From: Larsenimonas suaedae | GTDB taxonomy: Bacteria > Pseudomonadota > Gammaproteobacteria > Pseudomonadales > Halomonadaceae | Length of the DNA: 64,000 bases | Assembly: GCF_023712105.1 (NCBI RefSeq) | Contig: NZ_JAMLJI010000002.1 | Coordinates: forward strand, 496,001 to 560,000 | Direction of reading: 5' to 3' | Shown: piece after piece, positions 43,976 to 52,922 of the stretch | Layout of the letters: every line of letters begins with the position of its first letter | How positions within the stretch are numbered: the first letter of the stretch is position 1 | Notes under the pieces: generated by a model | What the model was told of the DNA's origin: nothing | The model's database searches: none | What the model saw: only the letters and a program-made list of their open reading frames with translations | Position numbers and translations under genes: made by a program

Positions 43976-45736
43976 ATGAACGTACGCCAGCGTATATCGA
44001 CCGCGCACGCGATCAGCGAGCGCGCAGCCACATGGGCATTGTTGAACTGTTTGACCCGGGAAATCGCGCTACCGACGCACGCCCTCGATTACCGCAGCCC
44101 CTTGATCACTGATGGCCTGCCACAGCGCCATACGGGTGTTCCACTGGTCCTTGCACGCTGGCCAGGCGGCCGCGCCGTGTTCGTCGTGGTGGATCGCATC
44201 GACCCGCTCGGGGCGCATCGCTATCTCACAAGGCCCTACCTCTTCGACCCGAGTCGGCAGCGGTGGTGGTGCCCGACCTACAGCGAGCTGATCGCGTACG
44301 TGCTCGAGGAGCTTGCCCGCGACACCGGCGCCTCGCCCCATGAGCTTCACGCCCAGATGCTTCAAAGCGTCTCGGTGATGCGCGAGCTCATCGAGGCCCG
44401 CCAAGCCAGCGGCGACTGCGCGCTCACACTCACCGATTACGTCGACAGCGAGCAGGCACTGTGGGCGGGCCATCCCGCCCACCCGGCGCCCAAGGCGCGG
44501 CAATGGCCCGCCGGCAGCGAGGCCGACGCCTACGTGCCCGAGCGCAGGAACCGCGCCCGGCTGTATCAGTGGGCCGTGCCTCGCCAGGGGCTTCGCGTAC
44601 TGAGCCAGTCGCTTTCAGTGTCTGACGTGCTCGAAAGCGTCGGCGACCAGCGCCGTGCCCGGCCGGGTGAGGCCGTGATCAGCATGCACCCGATTCAGGC
44701 GCGTCTGTTTGCGGCCACCCCGAGTGTGGCCGCCCTGATCGATCAGGGCGTGATTCGAGACCTTGGCGAAAGCGGGTTTCTCGCCGCGCCAACCGCCTCC
44801 CTTCGAACCTGGCACATCGAGGGCAAGCCCTTTTTCATCAAGGGCTCGCTCAACGTTCGGGTCACCAACTGCGTACGCAAGAACGCCTGGTACGAGCTTG
44901 AAAGTGCGCAGGTGATCGATGCACTGATGGCTGACATCGTTGCGCGCCACGACCCGCTGCTCTCGACGCTCACCCTCGCCCGCGAACCCGCCGCGCTCAG
45001 CTGGGCCCCACCCGGCGCCGACCCGGAGACAGCGCGCTGGTTCACCGAACAGACCGGCACGGTGCTCAGGGAGAACTTCTGCGAACGTGAAGGCCGGACG
45101 CGCTGTGTGCTGGCGGCCGCGCTCTTTTCGCGCACGCCCGAGGAATTGGCCCTGGTCGAGACCTTCATCGGCGGCGAGGATGCGCACGCGCGCGCACTCG
45201 ACTGGTTCGACGCCTACGCCATGGCGCTTTTAATGCCGGTACTGACGCTTTTCTTTCGCGACGGTGTGGTGCTTGAGCCGCACCTTCAAAACTGCGTACT
45301 GATTCACGACAACGGCTGGCCTCACCGTGTGCTCCTGCGGGATTTCGAGGGCATCAAGCTGACCCAGGATCTGGGCGTCGACGCACTTCCCCCGAACGTC
45401 TCGTCCACGGTGCGCGCCTCCCTGACCTACAGCCGGGCCCAGGGCTGGAACCGAATTGTCTACTGCGTGATGATCAATCATCTGAGCGAGGCCATTCTGG
45501 CGCTCAGCTGGGAACGACCGGCACTCGGCGAGCGGCTGTGGGCGCGGCTTCGAGACGTGCTCGAGCGCGTGCGCGAGGCGCTGCCCGACCCGGCACCTGA
45601 ACTCGATGCCCTGCTCGACGGCGAAAGCCTCCCCTGCAAGACCAACCTGCTGGTTCGACTGCGCGCCGCACCGGACCGAGACGCCGGCTACGTGGCACTG
45701 CCCACGCCCTGGGTCCGGGAGGTGGCGCATGGCTGA
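43976..45736 (+). CDS. NIS siderophore synthetase 1 (IucA/IucC family, SbnC-like)
   Basis: A 586-residue ATP-dependent synthetase. Family marks: SMHPIQARL (the HP-x-Q nucleotide-site motif), GSLNVRVTNCVRKN (the (K/G)-x-S-L-x4-T-N/S-x-x-R region), EPHLQNCVLIHDNGWPHRV and LRDFEGIK (metal and ATP ligands). NIS enzymes adenylate a citrate or 2-oxoglutarate carboxylate and couple it to an amine or alcohol. Gene order suggests the SbnC-like enzyme of a staphyloferrin B-type pathway, but substrate class cannot be settled from sequence alone. GGAGAAGTGT precedes the ATG. Its stop overlaps the decarboxylase start by 8 bases. Confidence 0.88.
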   Translation: MNVRQRISTAHAISERAATWALLNCLTREIALPTHALDYRSPLITDGLPQRHTGVPLVLARWPGGRAVFVVVDRIDPLGAHRYLTRPYLFDPSRQRWWCPTYSELIAYVLEELARDTGASPHELHAQMLQSVSVMRELIEARQASGDCALTLTDYVDSEQALWAGHPAHPAPKARQWPAGSEADAYVPERRNRARLYQWAVPRQGLRVLSQSLSVSDVLESVGDQRRARPGEAVISMHPIQARLFAATPSVAALIDQGVIRDLGESGFLAAPTASLRTWHIEGKPFFIKGSLNVRVTNCVRKNAWYELESAQVIDALMADIVARHDPLLSTLTLAREPAALSWAPPGADPETARWFTEQTGTVLRENFCEREGRTRCVLAAALFSRTPEELALVETFIGGEDAHARALDWFDAYAMALLMPVLTLFFRDGVVLEPHLQNCVLIHDNGWPHRVLLRDFEGIKLTQDLGVDALPPNVSSTVRASLTYSRAQGWNRIVYCVMINHLSEAILALSWERPALGERLWARLRDVLERVREALPDPAPELDALLDGESLPCKTNLLVRLRAAPDRDAGYVALPTPWVREVAHG

Positions 45737-46949
45737 TCTTGCCGGACACGTTCGAACCGCCATTCTGGATGCCCGCGAGCGCGACGCGGCGCCGATGGCC
45801 GCGTTCTTCTACGACCTCGATGCACTGGCAAGCCATGCCCGAACCGTCAAGGCCGCCCTGCCGGAAGGCGTCGAGCTCTACTACGCCATCAAGGCCAACA
45901 GCGACACGCCGCTTTTGAATACGCTGGCCCCAATCGTCGACGGGTTCGAGCTCTCCTCCGGCGGCGAACTCGATCGAGCCGAGGCCTGTCGGGTCGACAA
46001 GCCCTGGCTGCTCTCGGGACCCGGCAAGCTCGACAGCGAGCTTGAACATGCGGTGGCCATGCAGGTCTCGGCCGTGCACGTCGAGAGCCTGAGCGAGATC
46101 GACCGGCTGGCCGCGATCGCCCATACCAAAGGGCGGGTCCAACCGGTCTTTATCCGCATCAACCCGGCGCTTGACGACGCGTTTTCGACCCGGCTCAACA
46201 TGGCCGGGCGGGCAAGCCCCTTCGGCATCGACGAAGCGCAGCTGCCCGAGGCGGTTGCCCGGGTCGATGCACGCCCCTCGCTCGCGCTTCAGGGGTTTCA
46301 TGTTCACGCGATGTCGCATCAGAAAAGCGCCGAGCGCCATCTGGCGCTGATGGCGTTCTATCTGACCCGCTGGCCCGAGTGGCAAGCACTTTCCAGAACG
46401 CCCTCGAGCGTCACGCACCTGAACGTCGGTGGCGGCATCGGGGTCGACTACACCGGAAGTGACTTGTTCGATTGGCCCGGGTTCTGCCGCGCGCTCGCAG
46501 ACCAGCTCGACGCCCTCGAGCACCGCCCGGTCGTGCGCTTCGAGATCGGCCGCTTCTTGAGCGCGTTCTGCGGCTACTACGTGATGGAAGTGCTGGACGC
46601 CAAGCAAAGCCACGGCGAGCACTTTCTGATCTGTCGCGGCGGCACCCACCAGTTTCGACTGCCGGCCGCCCAGAACCACGACCACCCTGTCTGGCACCTG
46701 CCCCGGCAGATGGCCACCACCGGCCCGTGGCACGACTGGACCGTCGTCGGCCAGCTCTGCACCCCAAAGGACGTCCTGAGTCGCCGACAGGCGCTCAAGA
46801 ATCCGCGCCCAGGCGATCTGCTGGTGCTGCCGCTGGCCGGTGCCTACGGCTACAACATCTCCCACGCCGATTTTCTCTGCCACCCGCGCCCGGCGCTTCA
46901 CTACCTGCCGGCGCACGCGCCGCAGCGCGTCACGGAGGCCAGTCCATGA
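45729..46949 (+). CDS. PLP-dependent decarboxylase (SbnH-like, fold III)
   Basis: A 406-residue alanine-racemase-fold decarboxylase. The PLP lysine is Lys55 in YYAIKAN; HVHAMSHQ, the phosphate-binding NVGGGIGVDY, EIGRFLSA, CTPKDVL (catalytic Cys) and GAYGYNISHADFL complete the site. Start chosen at ATG 45729, which overlaps the upstream stop; a longer frame exists but is not conserved. In staphyloferrin B synthesis SbnH decarboxylates the citryl-diaminopropionate intermediate to give the diaminoethane unit. Position between NIS genes supports that role. Diaminopimelate or ornithine decarboxylase activity is less likely here. Overlaps the exporter gene by ATGA. Confidence 0.88.
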   Translation: MADLAGHVRTAILDARERDAAPMAAFFYDLDALASHARTVKAALPEGVELYYAIKANSDTPLLNTLAPIVDGFELSSGGELDRAEACRVDKPWLLSGPGKLDSELEHAVAMQVSAVHVESLSEIDRLAAIAHTKGRVQPVFIRINPALDDAFSTRLNMAGRASPFGIDEAQLPEAVARVDARPSLALQGFHVHAMSHQKSAERHLALMAFYLTRWPEWQALSRTPSSVTHLNVGGGIGVDYTGSDLFDWPGFCRALADQLDALEHRPVVRFEIGRFLSAFCGYYVMEVLDAKQSHGEHFLICRGGTHQFRLPAAQNHDHPVWHLPRQMATTGPWHDWTVVGQLCTPKDVLSRRQALKNPRPGDLLVLPLAGAYGYNISHADFLCHPRPALHYLPAHAPQRVTEASP

Positions 46950-48328
46950 CGGTCTCGCCGCAGCGGGTGATGGTCGCCGTTCTTCTGGGCACCGCCACGG
47001 TCAGTCTCAGCAACAGCATGCTCAATCCGGCACTGACGACGTTCATGCGCGCCTTCGACATCGGCGCCGGTCAGGCCGGCGGCGTGCTCTCGGCGTTCAT
47101 GATCGCGATGGTGCTTGCGATGCCGCTGACGGGGTATCTGAGCGCGCGCCTCGGCAGGCGCCGGCTGTATCTGGCTGGCATGGCACTGTTCATGGCCGGC
47201 TCACTGATCGGGGTCCTGAGCCTTGCGTTCTGGCAGGTGCTGCTGTCGCGCGCGGTGCAGGGCGCGGCCAGCGGACTGGTGATTCCACTGTCGCTGCCGT
47301 TGCTGTTCAAGGTGTTTCCAAGCACTGAGCGCGGACGCATCTCGGGGCTGTGGGCGAGCGTGGTGATGCTGATTCCCGCCATCGGGCCCTTGTGCGGGGC
47401 GCTACTCATCGAGCATCTTCATTGGCGCGTGCTGTTCGGGGCCAACCTGCCGCTGGCCGCTGGCGCCTGCTGGATGGCGGGGCGCTGCCTACCGCATCAG
47501 GACGACGAGCCGGCGGCCTCGCGCTTCGACGCCGCCGGCTTCGCACTGATCGCAGGCGGGCTCGCGGCCGTACTGGGCGGCGGGCAACTGATGACCGGCG
47601 CGCATGTCGAGCTTGGCGGTGTGCTCCTGCTCCTCGGGGCCGGGCTGTCGATGGGCTTTATTTACCATCAACGCAGAACCTCGGCCCCGCTGCTGCCGCT
47701 GTCGGTCTTTGCCCACAAAGACTTTCGAAACGGCGTGGTCGTGGTGGTCCTGCAAACCCTTGGCATGTTCACAAGCCTTGTGCTGGTGCCGCTTCTGATT
47801 CAGGTCGTGATGGAAAAATCCGCGCTCTGGACCGGCCTTGCACTGCTCGCCACCGCCGTAAGCGCCAGCCTCGTTGCCCGGTACAGCGGCCGCTGGCTTG
47901 ACCGCTACGGGCCACGGGCACTGATCGCGACCGGCATCGTACTGACAACGCTTTCACTGAGCGCGCTTGCAGGCATCGGGCCGGCCACCCCTGCCGGGGC
48001 GGTCGTTGCGCTCATGGCCGTGCGCGGCGTAGGCGTCGGGCTGTCCTACATGCCCGCGACCACGGTCGCCCTCACCGCCTTGCCGGATGCGATGACGACC
48101 CAGGGCTCGGCCATCACCAACATGGTGCGCCGCATCGTCGCCTCGCTCGGGGTGATCGCGGTCACGCTTTTGATCGACGCCCTGCCGGCCAGAGGCCTGC
48201 CCCTGTCCGCGACCCTTGATCTGCTGTTCAGCGTGATCGGCGCGGCGCTACTACTGGCGCTGCCCTGCATCTACTGCCTGACGCCTACCCCCTTGAACCG
48301 AACCGATGCCCGGCAGGCCAACGCCTGA
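46946..48328 (+). CDS. MFS siderophore exporter (DHA2-like, SbnD counterpart)
   Basis: A 460-residue MFS protein. Start at ATG 46946 overlaps the decarboxylase stop by ATGA; a longer in-frame extension runs through the decarboxylase and is not real. The first helix ends SLSNSMLNPALTTFMRAF, motif A is YLSARLGRRRLYLAG and motif C-like GLVIPLSLPLL follows. About 14 helices are predicted, the DHA2 type of drug:H+ antiporter. Its place inside the biosynthesis operon makes it the likely exporter of the siderophore across the inner membrane. The outer-membrane step is not encoded here. Confidence 0.87.
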   Translation: MTVSPQRVMVAVLLGTATVSLSNSMLNPALTTFMRAFDIGAGQAGGVLSAFMIAMVLAMPLTGYLSARLGRRRLYLAGMALFMAGSLIGVLSLAFWQVLLSRAVQGAASGLVIPLSLPLLFKVFPSTERGRISGLWASVVMLIPAIGPLCGALLIEHLHWRVLFGANLPLAAGACWMAGRCLPHQDDEPAASRFDAAGFALIAGGLAAVLGGGQLMTGAHVELGGVLLLLGAGLSMGFIYHQRRTSAPLLPLSVFAHKDFRNGVVVVVLQTLGMFTSLVLVPLLIQVVMEKSALWTGLALLATAVSASLVARYSGRWLDRYGPRALIATGIVLTTLSLSALAGIGPATPAGAVVALMAVRGVGVGLSYMPATTVALTALPDAMTTQGSAITNMVRRIVASLGVIAVTLLIDALPARGLPLSATLDLLFSVIGAALLLALPCIYCLTPTPLNRTDARQANA

Positions 48329-48374
48329 ATCCGCACTCGATTTCATGCCCGCGTGCTACGCGTAAGGAGCTTTC

Positions 48375-50237
48375 ATGACAACGACGTCTTTTCACCTCTC
48401 CCCCTTGAGCACCCTGAACGGAACGCCCTCGCCGTTTCTGGCTCACCCCGACCACTGGCGTCATTTTTCGCGCATCGAGCGCCGGGTGGTCAGTCAGCTT
48501 CTACAAACGCTCCTGTACGAGCAGGTGCTGCCGTTCGAGGTGGCCGAGCTTGGCGAGGGCCGACATCGTTTCAGCGTGGTGCTTTCCTCGGGCGCCCGGC
48601 TCGTGGCCACGGGTCGCCTGTGCGAGAGCTTCGAGCTGATCCGGCTGGACCGCGACCCTGGCGCGGTCTTCCATGGCACCGACGGCCAGGCTCGCCCGCT
48701 CACGCTTGCGACCCTGCTGGAACAACTGGATACGGACACCGGCGCACTCACCCGCGCCCCCGGGTTCGCGCAGGAGCTGGAACAGACGCTGCTGCATGAC
48801 GTGCAGTCGGCAGCCGCCTTCGAGCGCCCTGACTGCGCCCCGACCGCGCTGTCGGCGGACGCCCTCGAGCGTTACTTCGCCGACGCCCACAGCTATCACC
48901 CCTGCTACAAGTCGCGCATCGGTTTCACCTGGGAGGACAACGCCCGCTACGGGCCGGAATTCGGTCAGCCACTCGGTGTCCTGTGGCTGGCCGTGCCCGC
49001 GCACCTAGCCATCACCGCGCAGCGCCCGGGCCTTGACCGCGAGGCGCTGATCCGAGCGCTTGCGGGCGAGGCCATCATGAGCCGGCGCGACGCCTACTGC
49101 GCCCGCACCGGCTACGCGCCCCATGATGTGACCCTGCTTCCGGTGCACCCCTGGCAGTGGCGCGCCGGCGCCCTTCGTGCGCTCTACCCCCAGCTTGCCC
49201 AGGGCGAGGCGATGCTTCTGGGCGAGGGCGAGGCGCGGTTCGTGCCCCAGCAATCGATCCGAACGCTTGCGCCGGCGAACACGCACCTGCCCTACCTGAA
49301 GCTCGCCATGAGTCTAACCAATACCTCCAGCACCCGGTTGCTGGCCCGTCATACGGTTGCCAACGCGCCGCTGATCACCGGCTGGCTGAAGCGCCTTGTC
49401 GCGGCCGACCCGGCCGCTCAGGAGGCAGGCTTTGTGCTTTTGGGCGAGGTCGCCGGCATGAGCCTCGATGAGCGTGTCTTTACCAGGGCGCAACGGCCGC
49501 AGGTCTATGGCGCCCTCGGGGCGATTTTGCGTGAAAACGTGGCGTCGTATCTCGGCATGGGTGAGCAGGCGGTCGCCTTCAACGGGCTTTCCCAGTGCAC
49601 CCGCGATGACACCGGCACGCCGGCCGAGCCGTTCATCGACCCCTGGATCAAGCGCTACGGGGTCGAGACCTGGACCCGCGCCCTGCTCGAAACCGCCTGC
49701 GCCCCGATTCTCCACTTCCTGTTCGCAGAAGGCATCGGCCTCGAGGCGCACGGCCAGAACATCGTCCTGATCCACCGAGACGGCTGGCCGACCCGAGTGG
49801 CGCTGAAGGATTTCCACGACGGCGTGCGCTTCAGCCGAACGCACCTAACCCACCCCGAGCACGTACCGGCGCTCGAACCGGTGCCGGCGCACCATGCCCG
49901 TTTGAACGCCAACTCCTTTCTCGAAACCGAGGACCCGGCGGCGGTACGCGATTACTCCTGCGACGCCTTTTTCTTCATCGCGCTGGCCGATCTGGCGATT
50001 TTCCTCACACGCCATTACGACCTGCCCGAAGGGCGTTTCTGGGCAATGACGGCGGCGGTGATCCGCGACTATCAGCAGGCGCACCCGGAGCACGCCGAGC
50101 GCTTTGCCCGGTTCGACGTGTTCAACGCCTGCTATGAGGTCGAGGCGCTAACGCGGCGGCGACTGTTCGGCGATGAGATCGCACAGATCCGTCGCGTGCC
50201 CAACCCGCTGCGCACGGCCGGGGAGGACGCGCGCTGA
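48375..50237 (+). CDS. NIS siderophore synthetase 2 (IucA/IucC family, SbnE/AcsD-like)
   Basis: A 620-residue synthetase. YHPCYKSRIGF (about 177-187), PVHPWQWRAG, LKLAMSLTNTSSTRLLARHT (split over 330-ish) and EAHGQNIVLIHRDG with LKDFHDG are the NIS nucleotide, citrate and metal motifs. The KSRIGF and SLTNTSSTR forms resemble type A enzymes (AcsD, SbnE), which take free citrate; coupling citrate to an amino acid amine or alcohol is therefore the likely first step. AAGGAG lies 8 bases before the ATG, the strongest ribosome binding site in the operon, and a 46-base gap precedes it. Its last base is shared with the next start. Confidence 0.88.
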   Translation: MTTTSFHLSPLSTLNGTPSPFLAHPDHWRHFSRIERRVVSQLLQTLLYEQVLPFEVAELGEGRHRFSVVLSSGARLVATGRLCESFELIRLDRDPGAVFHGTDGQARPLTLATLLEQLDTDTGALTRAPGFAQELEQTLLHDVQSAAAFERPDCAPTALSADALERYFADAHSYHPCYKSRIGFTWEDNARYGPEFGQPLGVLWLAVPAHLAITAQRPGLDREALIRALAGEAIMSRRDAYCARTGYAPHDVTLLPVHPWQWRAGALRALYPQLAQGEAMLLGEGEARFVPQQSIRTLAPANTHLPYLKLAMSLTNTSSTRLLARHTVANAPLITGWLKRLVAADPAAQEAGFVLLGEVAGMSLDERVFTRAQRPQVYGALGAILRENVASYLGMGEQAVAFNGLSQCTRDDTGTPAEPFIDPWIKRYGVETWTRALLETACAPILHFLFAEGIGLEAHGQNIVLIHRDGWPTRVALKDFHDGVRFSRTHLTHPEHVPALEPVPAHHARLNANSFLETEDPAAVRDYSCDAFFFIALADLAIFLTRHYDLPEGRFWAMTAAVIRDYQQAHPEHAERFARFDVFNACYEVEALTRRRLFGDEIAQIRRVPNPLRTAGEDAR

Positions 50238-51028
50238 TGCTTCGTGATAACCGACTCAAACGTGCGTTGAACCAGGGCATCGAGACGTTCGGCCTTCTGG
50301 TCTCGATGCCGTGTGCGGCCTCGATCGAACTCATTGGCGAGGCCGGGTTCGATTTCGTCGTGATCGACACCGAACACGTGCTGATCAACCCCGAAACCCT
50401 CGAACACATGATCCGAACCGCCGAAAGCTACGGGTTGACGCCACTGGTGCGCGTGCCGGACGCCGACCCCAAACGGATACTCAGGCTTCTGGACGCCGGC
50501 GCTCAGGGCATTGTCCTTCCGCAGGTAGAAACGCCCGAGACCGTTCAGGCGGCTGTGCAGGCCTGTAAATACGCCCCCGAGGGCACGCGAAGCCTCAACG
50601 CCGGCCGCCCCGGCGCGTTCGGGCGCGACGCGCTTTCCGAGTACGTCACCCGGGCCAACGCCGAAATCATGGTGGTGGCGATGATCGAGACGGCCGACGG
50701 CGTCGAGCACATCGACCGGATTACCGCGGTGCCCGGGCTGGATTTGATCCTCGAAGGCGCCGCTGATCTTTCGCAGTCGCTGGGCGTGACCTGGCAGCCG
50801 AACCACCCCCGCGTGGTCGAGGCGCTGGCGCACGTGGCCGACCGTGCCCGCACCGCAGGCGTGCCCTACTGCGCCTTCCTGCGCGGTGACGACGCCCTGC
50901 CTGCCTGGCGCGCCCGTGGCGCCACCGCCTTCATGCTCGGCGATGAGCGCGGCATCGCCTTTCGCGCCCTGACCCATGCCCTGACCCATGCTCGTTCGAC
51001 TCAAGGAACACCCCGACATGCCGACTGA
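50237..51028 (+). CDS. HpcH/HpaI-family citrate synthase (SbnG-like)
   Basis: A 263-residue TIM-barrel protein of the HpcH/HpaI aldolase family. GEAGFDFVVIDTEHVLI (about 34-50), LVRVPDADPKRILRLLDAGA, VLPQVETPE (metal-site Glu region) and MVVAMIETADGVEHID are present. In the staphyloferrin B locus the homologue SbnG condenses oxaloacetate and acetyl-CoA to citrate, independent of the TCA enzyme; that role is expected from its place between two NIS genes. An ordinary aromatic-catabolism aldolase would not be found here. It overlaps the upstream gene by one base (TGATG). Confidence 0.88.
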   Translation: MLRDNRLKRALNQGIETFGLLVSMPCAASIELIGEAGFDFVVIDTEHVLINPETLEHMIRTAESYGLTPLVRVPDADPKRILRLLDAGAQGIVLPQVETPETVQAAVQACKYAPEGTRSLNAGRPGAFGRDALSEYVTRANAEIMVVAMIETADGVEHIDRITAVPGLDLILEGAADLSQSLGVTWQPNHPRVVEALAHVADRARTAGVPYCAFLRGDDALPAWRARGATAFMLGDERGIAFRALTHALTHARSTQGTPRHAD

Positions 51029-52913
51029 TACGCCCACTCAATCCCCCCTCATGACCACGTTGATCGACGCCCTGCTGGCCGAGGACTTTTTCGACGTCGA
51101 GACGGTCTCGATGGACACCGCCCCCTCCGCCAGAACCGCGCCGGCCACCCTGGTGACGCTTGCCCACCGCGACGCGAGCCACGCCCTGTGGTCCTTGCCT
51201 CTGACCAATGGCCAGCGTCTTGCGATGGTGGTCCGGCCCGGCCGCGCCCAGCGGCTCGAACGGGTTCCGAACAGCCCCGTTCAGCTCTTTGACGACAACG
51301 CAGTCAACGACTCCTGCCTTACGATGACCTCGCCGGAAACACTGATGCGCCTGCTGGCCCACGCAGCTCACCCCGACACGGCCGAGCCCAGCAAGGGCGA
51401 GCAGGTCTTCATCGAGGCGCTCGCCACCAGCGACTGGCAACTGGCTCGTTCGCGGGCACATCGCATCGACACCCGGTCGCTTCTCGAGCGCTCGCCGCTG
51501 GCGTTTTTTACCACCATGGAGCAGTGGGCCTCCCTGAGCGACCGGCCCTACCATCCAACGGCCAAGGCCAAGGAAGGGCTCGATGAGCGCGAGTACATGG
51601 CGTATATGGCCGAGTTCGATCAGACGATCGAGCTACGCTGGGTCGCGGTCGCCAAACATGCGCTGGCAACCGGCGACGCGGTCGACCCCGGCGACTGCCC
51701 ATCCGCGTTCGTGATGGCGCCGGGCGAGCGCAACCAGCTCGAGCGTGAGCTTCACGCCAAGGGCCTTGCCGAGGACTACATCGCCCTGCCGGTGCATCCG
51801 TGGCAGCTTGAGCATGCGCTGCCGCGCTGGTTGAGCGAGGCCTTCCGCGCCGAGCACTGCGTGGTGCTCGATGTGCGATCCCCCACCTGGAAAGCCAGCT
51901 CATCGCTTCGGTCACTGCTTCCGAGCCGCACCTCGCGCCACAGCCTGAAGCTGCCGATGGCGGTCCACTCCCTCGGCGCCTCGCGCTACCTGCCGGCGGT
52001 CAAGATGATCAACGGCGACCTGAGCGCGGCGCTGCTTGGCCGGGCGAAAACGCTGGACGCCCGCCTCGGCGAGGCCCTGCATCTGTGCGACGAAGGCCGC
52101 TGGTGGGCCTACCTGCCGGAAGGCGCCAGCCTGTTCGATGACGCGCCGCGGCATCTGTCGGCCATGGTTCGAAGCTACCCGGCCTCGGTGATGAACGACC
52201 CCGCAAGCCGCCCCCTGCCGATGGCGACCCTTGGCACCGCCCTGCCGGAAGGCGGCCGCCACTTCTTCGACGACTGGCTTGCCTACCTGGGCGAGCGCGC
52301 CACCCTTGCCAACGTCACGCGGCTGATGCGCGCCGTCTGCGATCCGTTCTTCGAGCTGACGCTTCGTCTTTTCAGGCTCGGGATGCTGCCCGAGGTGCAT
52401 GGTCAGAATGCGGTGCTGGTCTGGCGCCAGGGCGTGATCACCGGGATGGTACTGCGCGATCATGACTCACTGCGCATCGCGGTCTCCCAGCTCGAACAGG
52501 TCGGCCTCAAGGACCCCGAGTACCGGATCAAGCCCGGCCACGCCAACACGCTCTATCACGAGGACCTCGACGCGCTGCTCTTTTGGTTGCAAACCCTGGC
52601 CATTCAGGTCAATGTGCGGGCTATCGTCGATGTGACTGCGTCTCATTTTGATATACCCCCGACGGCGCTTTGGCAGACCGTGCATGACAGCCTGCGCCAT
52701 CAGATCGAGACCCTGCCGCTTGCAGACGACGTGCGCACGTGCCTGACCGAGGGGCTGTTCGAGGCCGCCGAATGGCCGTTCAAGCAGCTGATCACACCGA
52801 TCATCGCCCGTGCAGGCGGCCCGGGCAGCATGCCCTTCGGCACCGGACGCACGGTCAATCCGCTGCACGCGCCCAGTCACGCGGTTCACATTCCCCATGC
52901 CATCCACGAGTGA
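51018..52913 (+). CDS. NIS siderophore synthetase 3 (IucA/IucC family, SbnF-like)
   Basis: A 631-residue synthetase. Start chosen at ATG 51018 because AAGGA lies 9-10 bases upstream; an ATG at 50988 would add 10 residues within the previous gene. Motifs: YHPTAKAKEGL (about 175-185), LPVHPWQLEHALP, SRHSLKLPMAVHSLGASRY, EVHGQNAVLVWRQG and LRDHDSLR. The C-terminal WPFKQLITPIIA stretch recalls synthetases that act on a preformed citryl intermediate (SbnF, type C), but this is an inference. It overlaps the preceding citrate-synthase-like gene by 11 bases. Confidence 0.87.
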   Translation: MPTDTPTQSPLMTTLIDALLAEDFFDVETVSMDTAPSARTAPATLVTLAHRDASHALWSLPLTNGQRLAMVVRPGRAQRLERVPNSPVQLFDDNAVNDSCLTMTSPETLMRLLAHAAHPDTAEPSKGEQVFIEALATSDWQLARSRAHRIDTRSLLERSPLAFFTTMEQWASLSDRPYHPTAKAKEGLDEREYMAYMAEFDQTIELRWVAVAKHALATGDAVDPGDCPSAFVMAPGERNQLERELHAKGLAEDYIALPVHPWQLEHALPRWLSEAFRAEHCVVLDVRSPTWKASSSLRSLLPSRTSRHSLKLPMAVHSLGASRYLPAVKMINGDLSAALLGRAKTLDARLGEALHLCDEGRWWAYLPEGASLFDDAPRHLSAMVRSYPASVMNDPASRPLPMATLGTALPEGGRHFFDDWLAYLGERATLANVTRLMRAVCDPFFELTLRLFRLGMLPEVHGQNAVLVWRQGVITGMVLRDHDSLRIAVSQLEQVGLKDPEYRIKPGHANTLYHEDLDALLFWLQTLAIQVNVRAIVDVTASHFDIPPTALWQTVHDSLRHQIETLPLADDVRTCLTEGLFEAAEWPFKQLITPIIARAGGPGSMPFGTGRTVNPLHAPSHAVHIPHAIHE

Positions 52914-52922
52914 GGCCTCAGG

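Noticed and set aside
45504-46916. A 470-codon minus-strand open frame across the decarboxylase gene
   Set aside because: It is opposite a gene with a full set of PLP-enzyme motifs and is rich in Arg/Gly/Gln without any domain.
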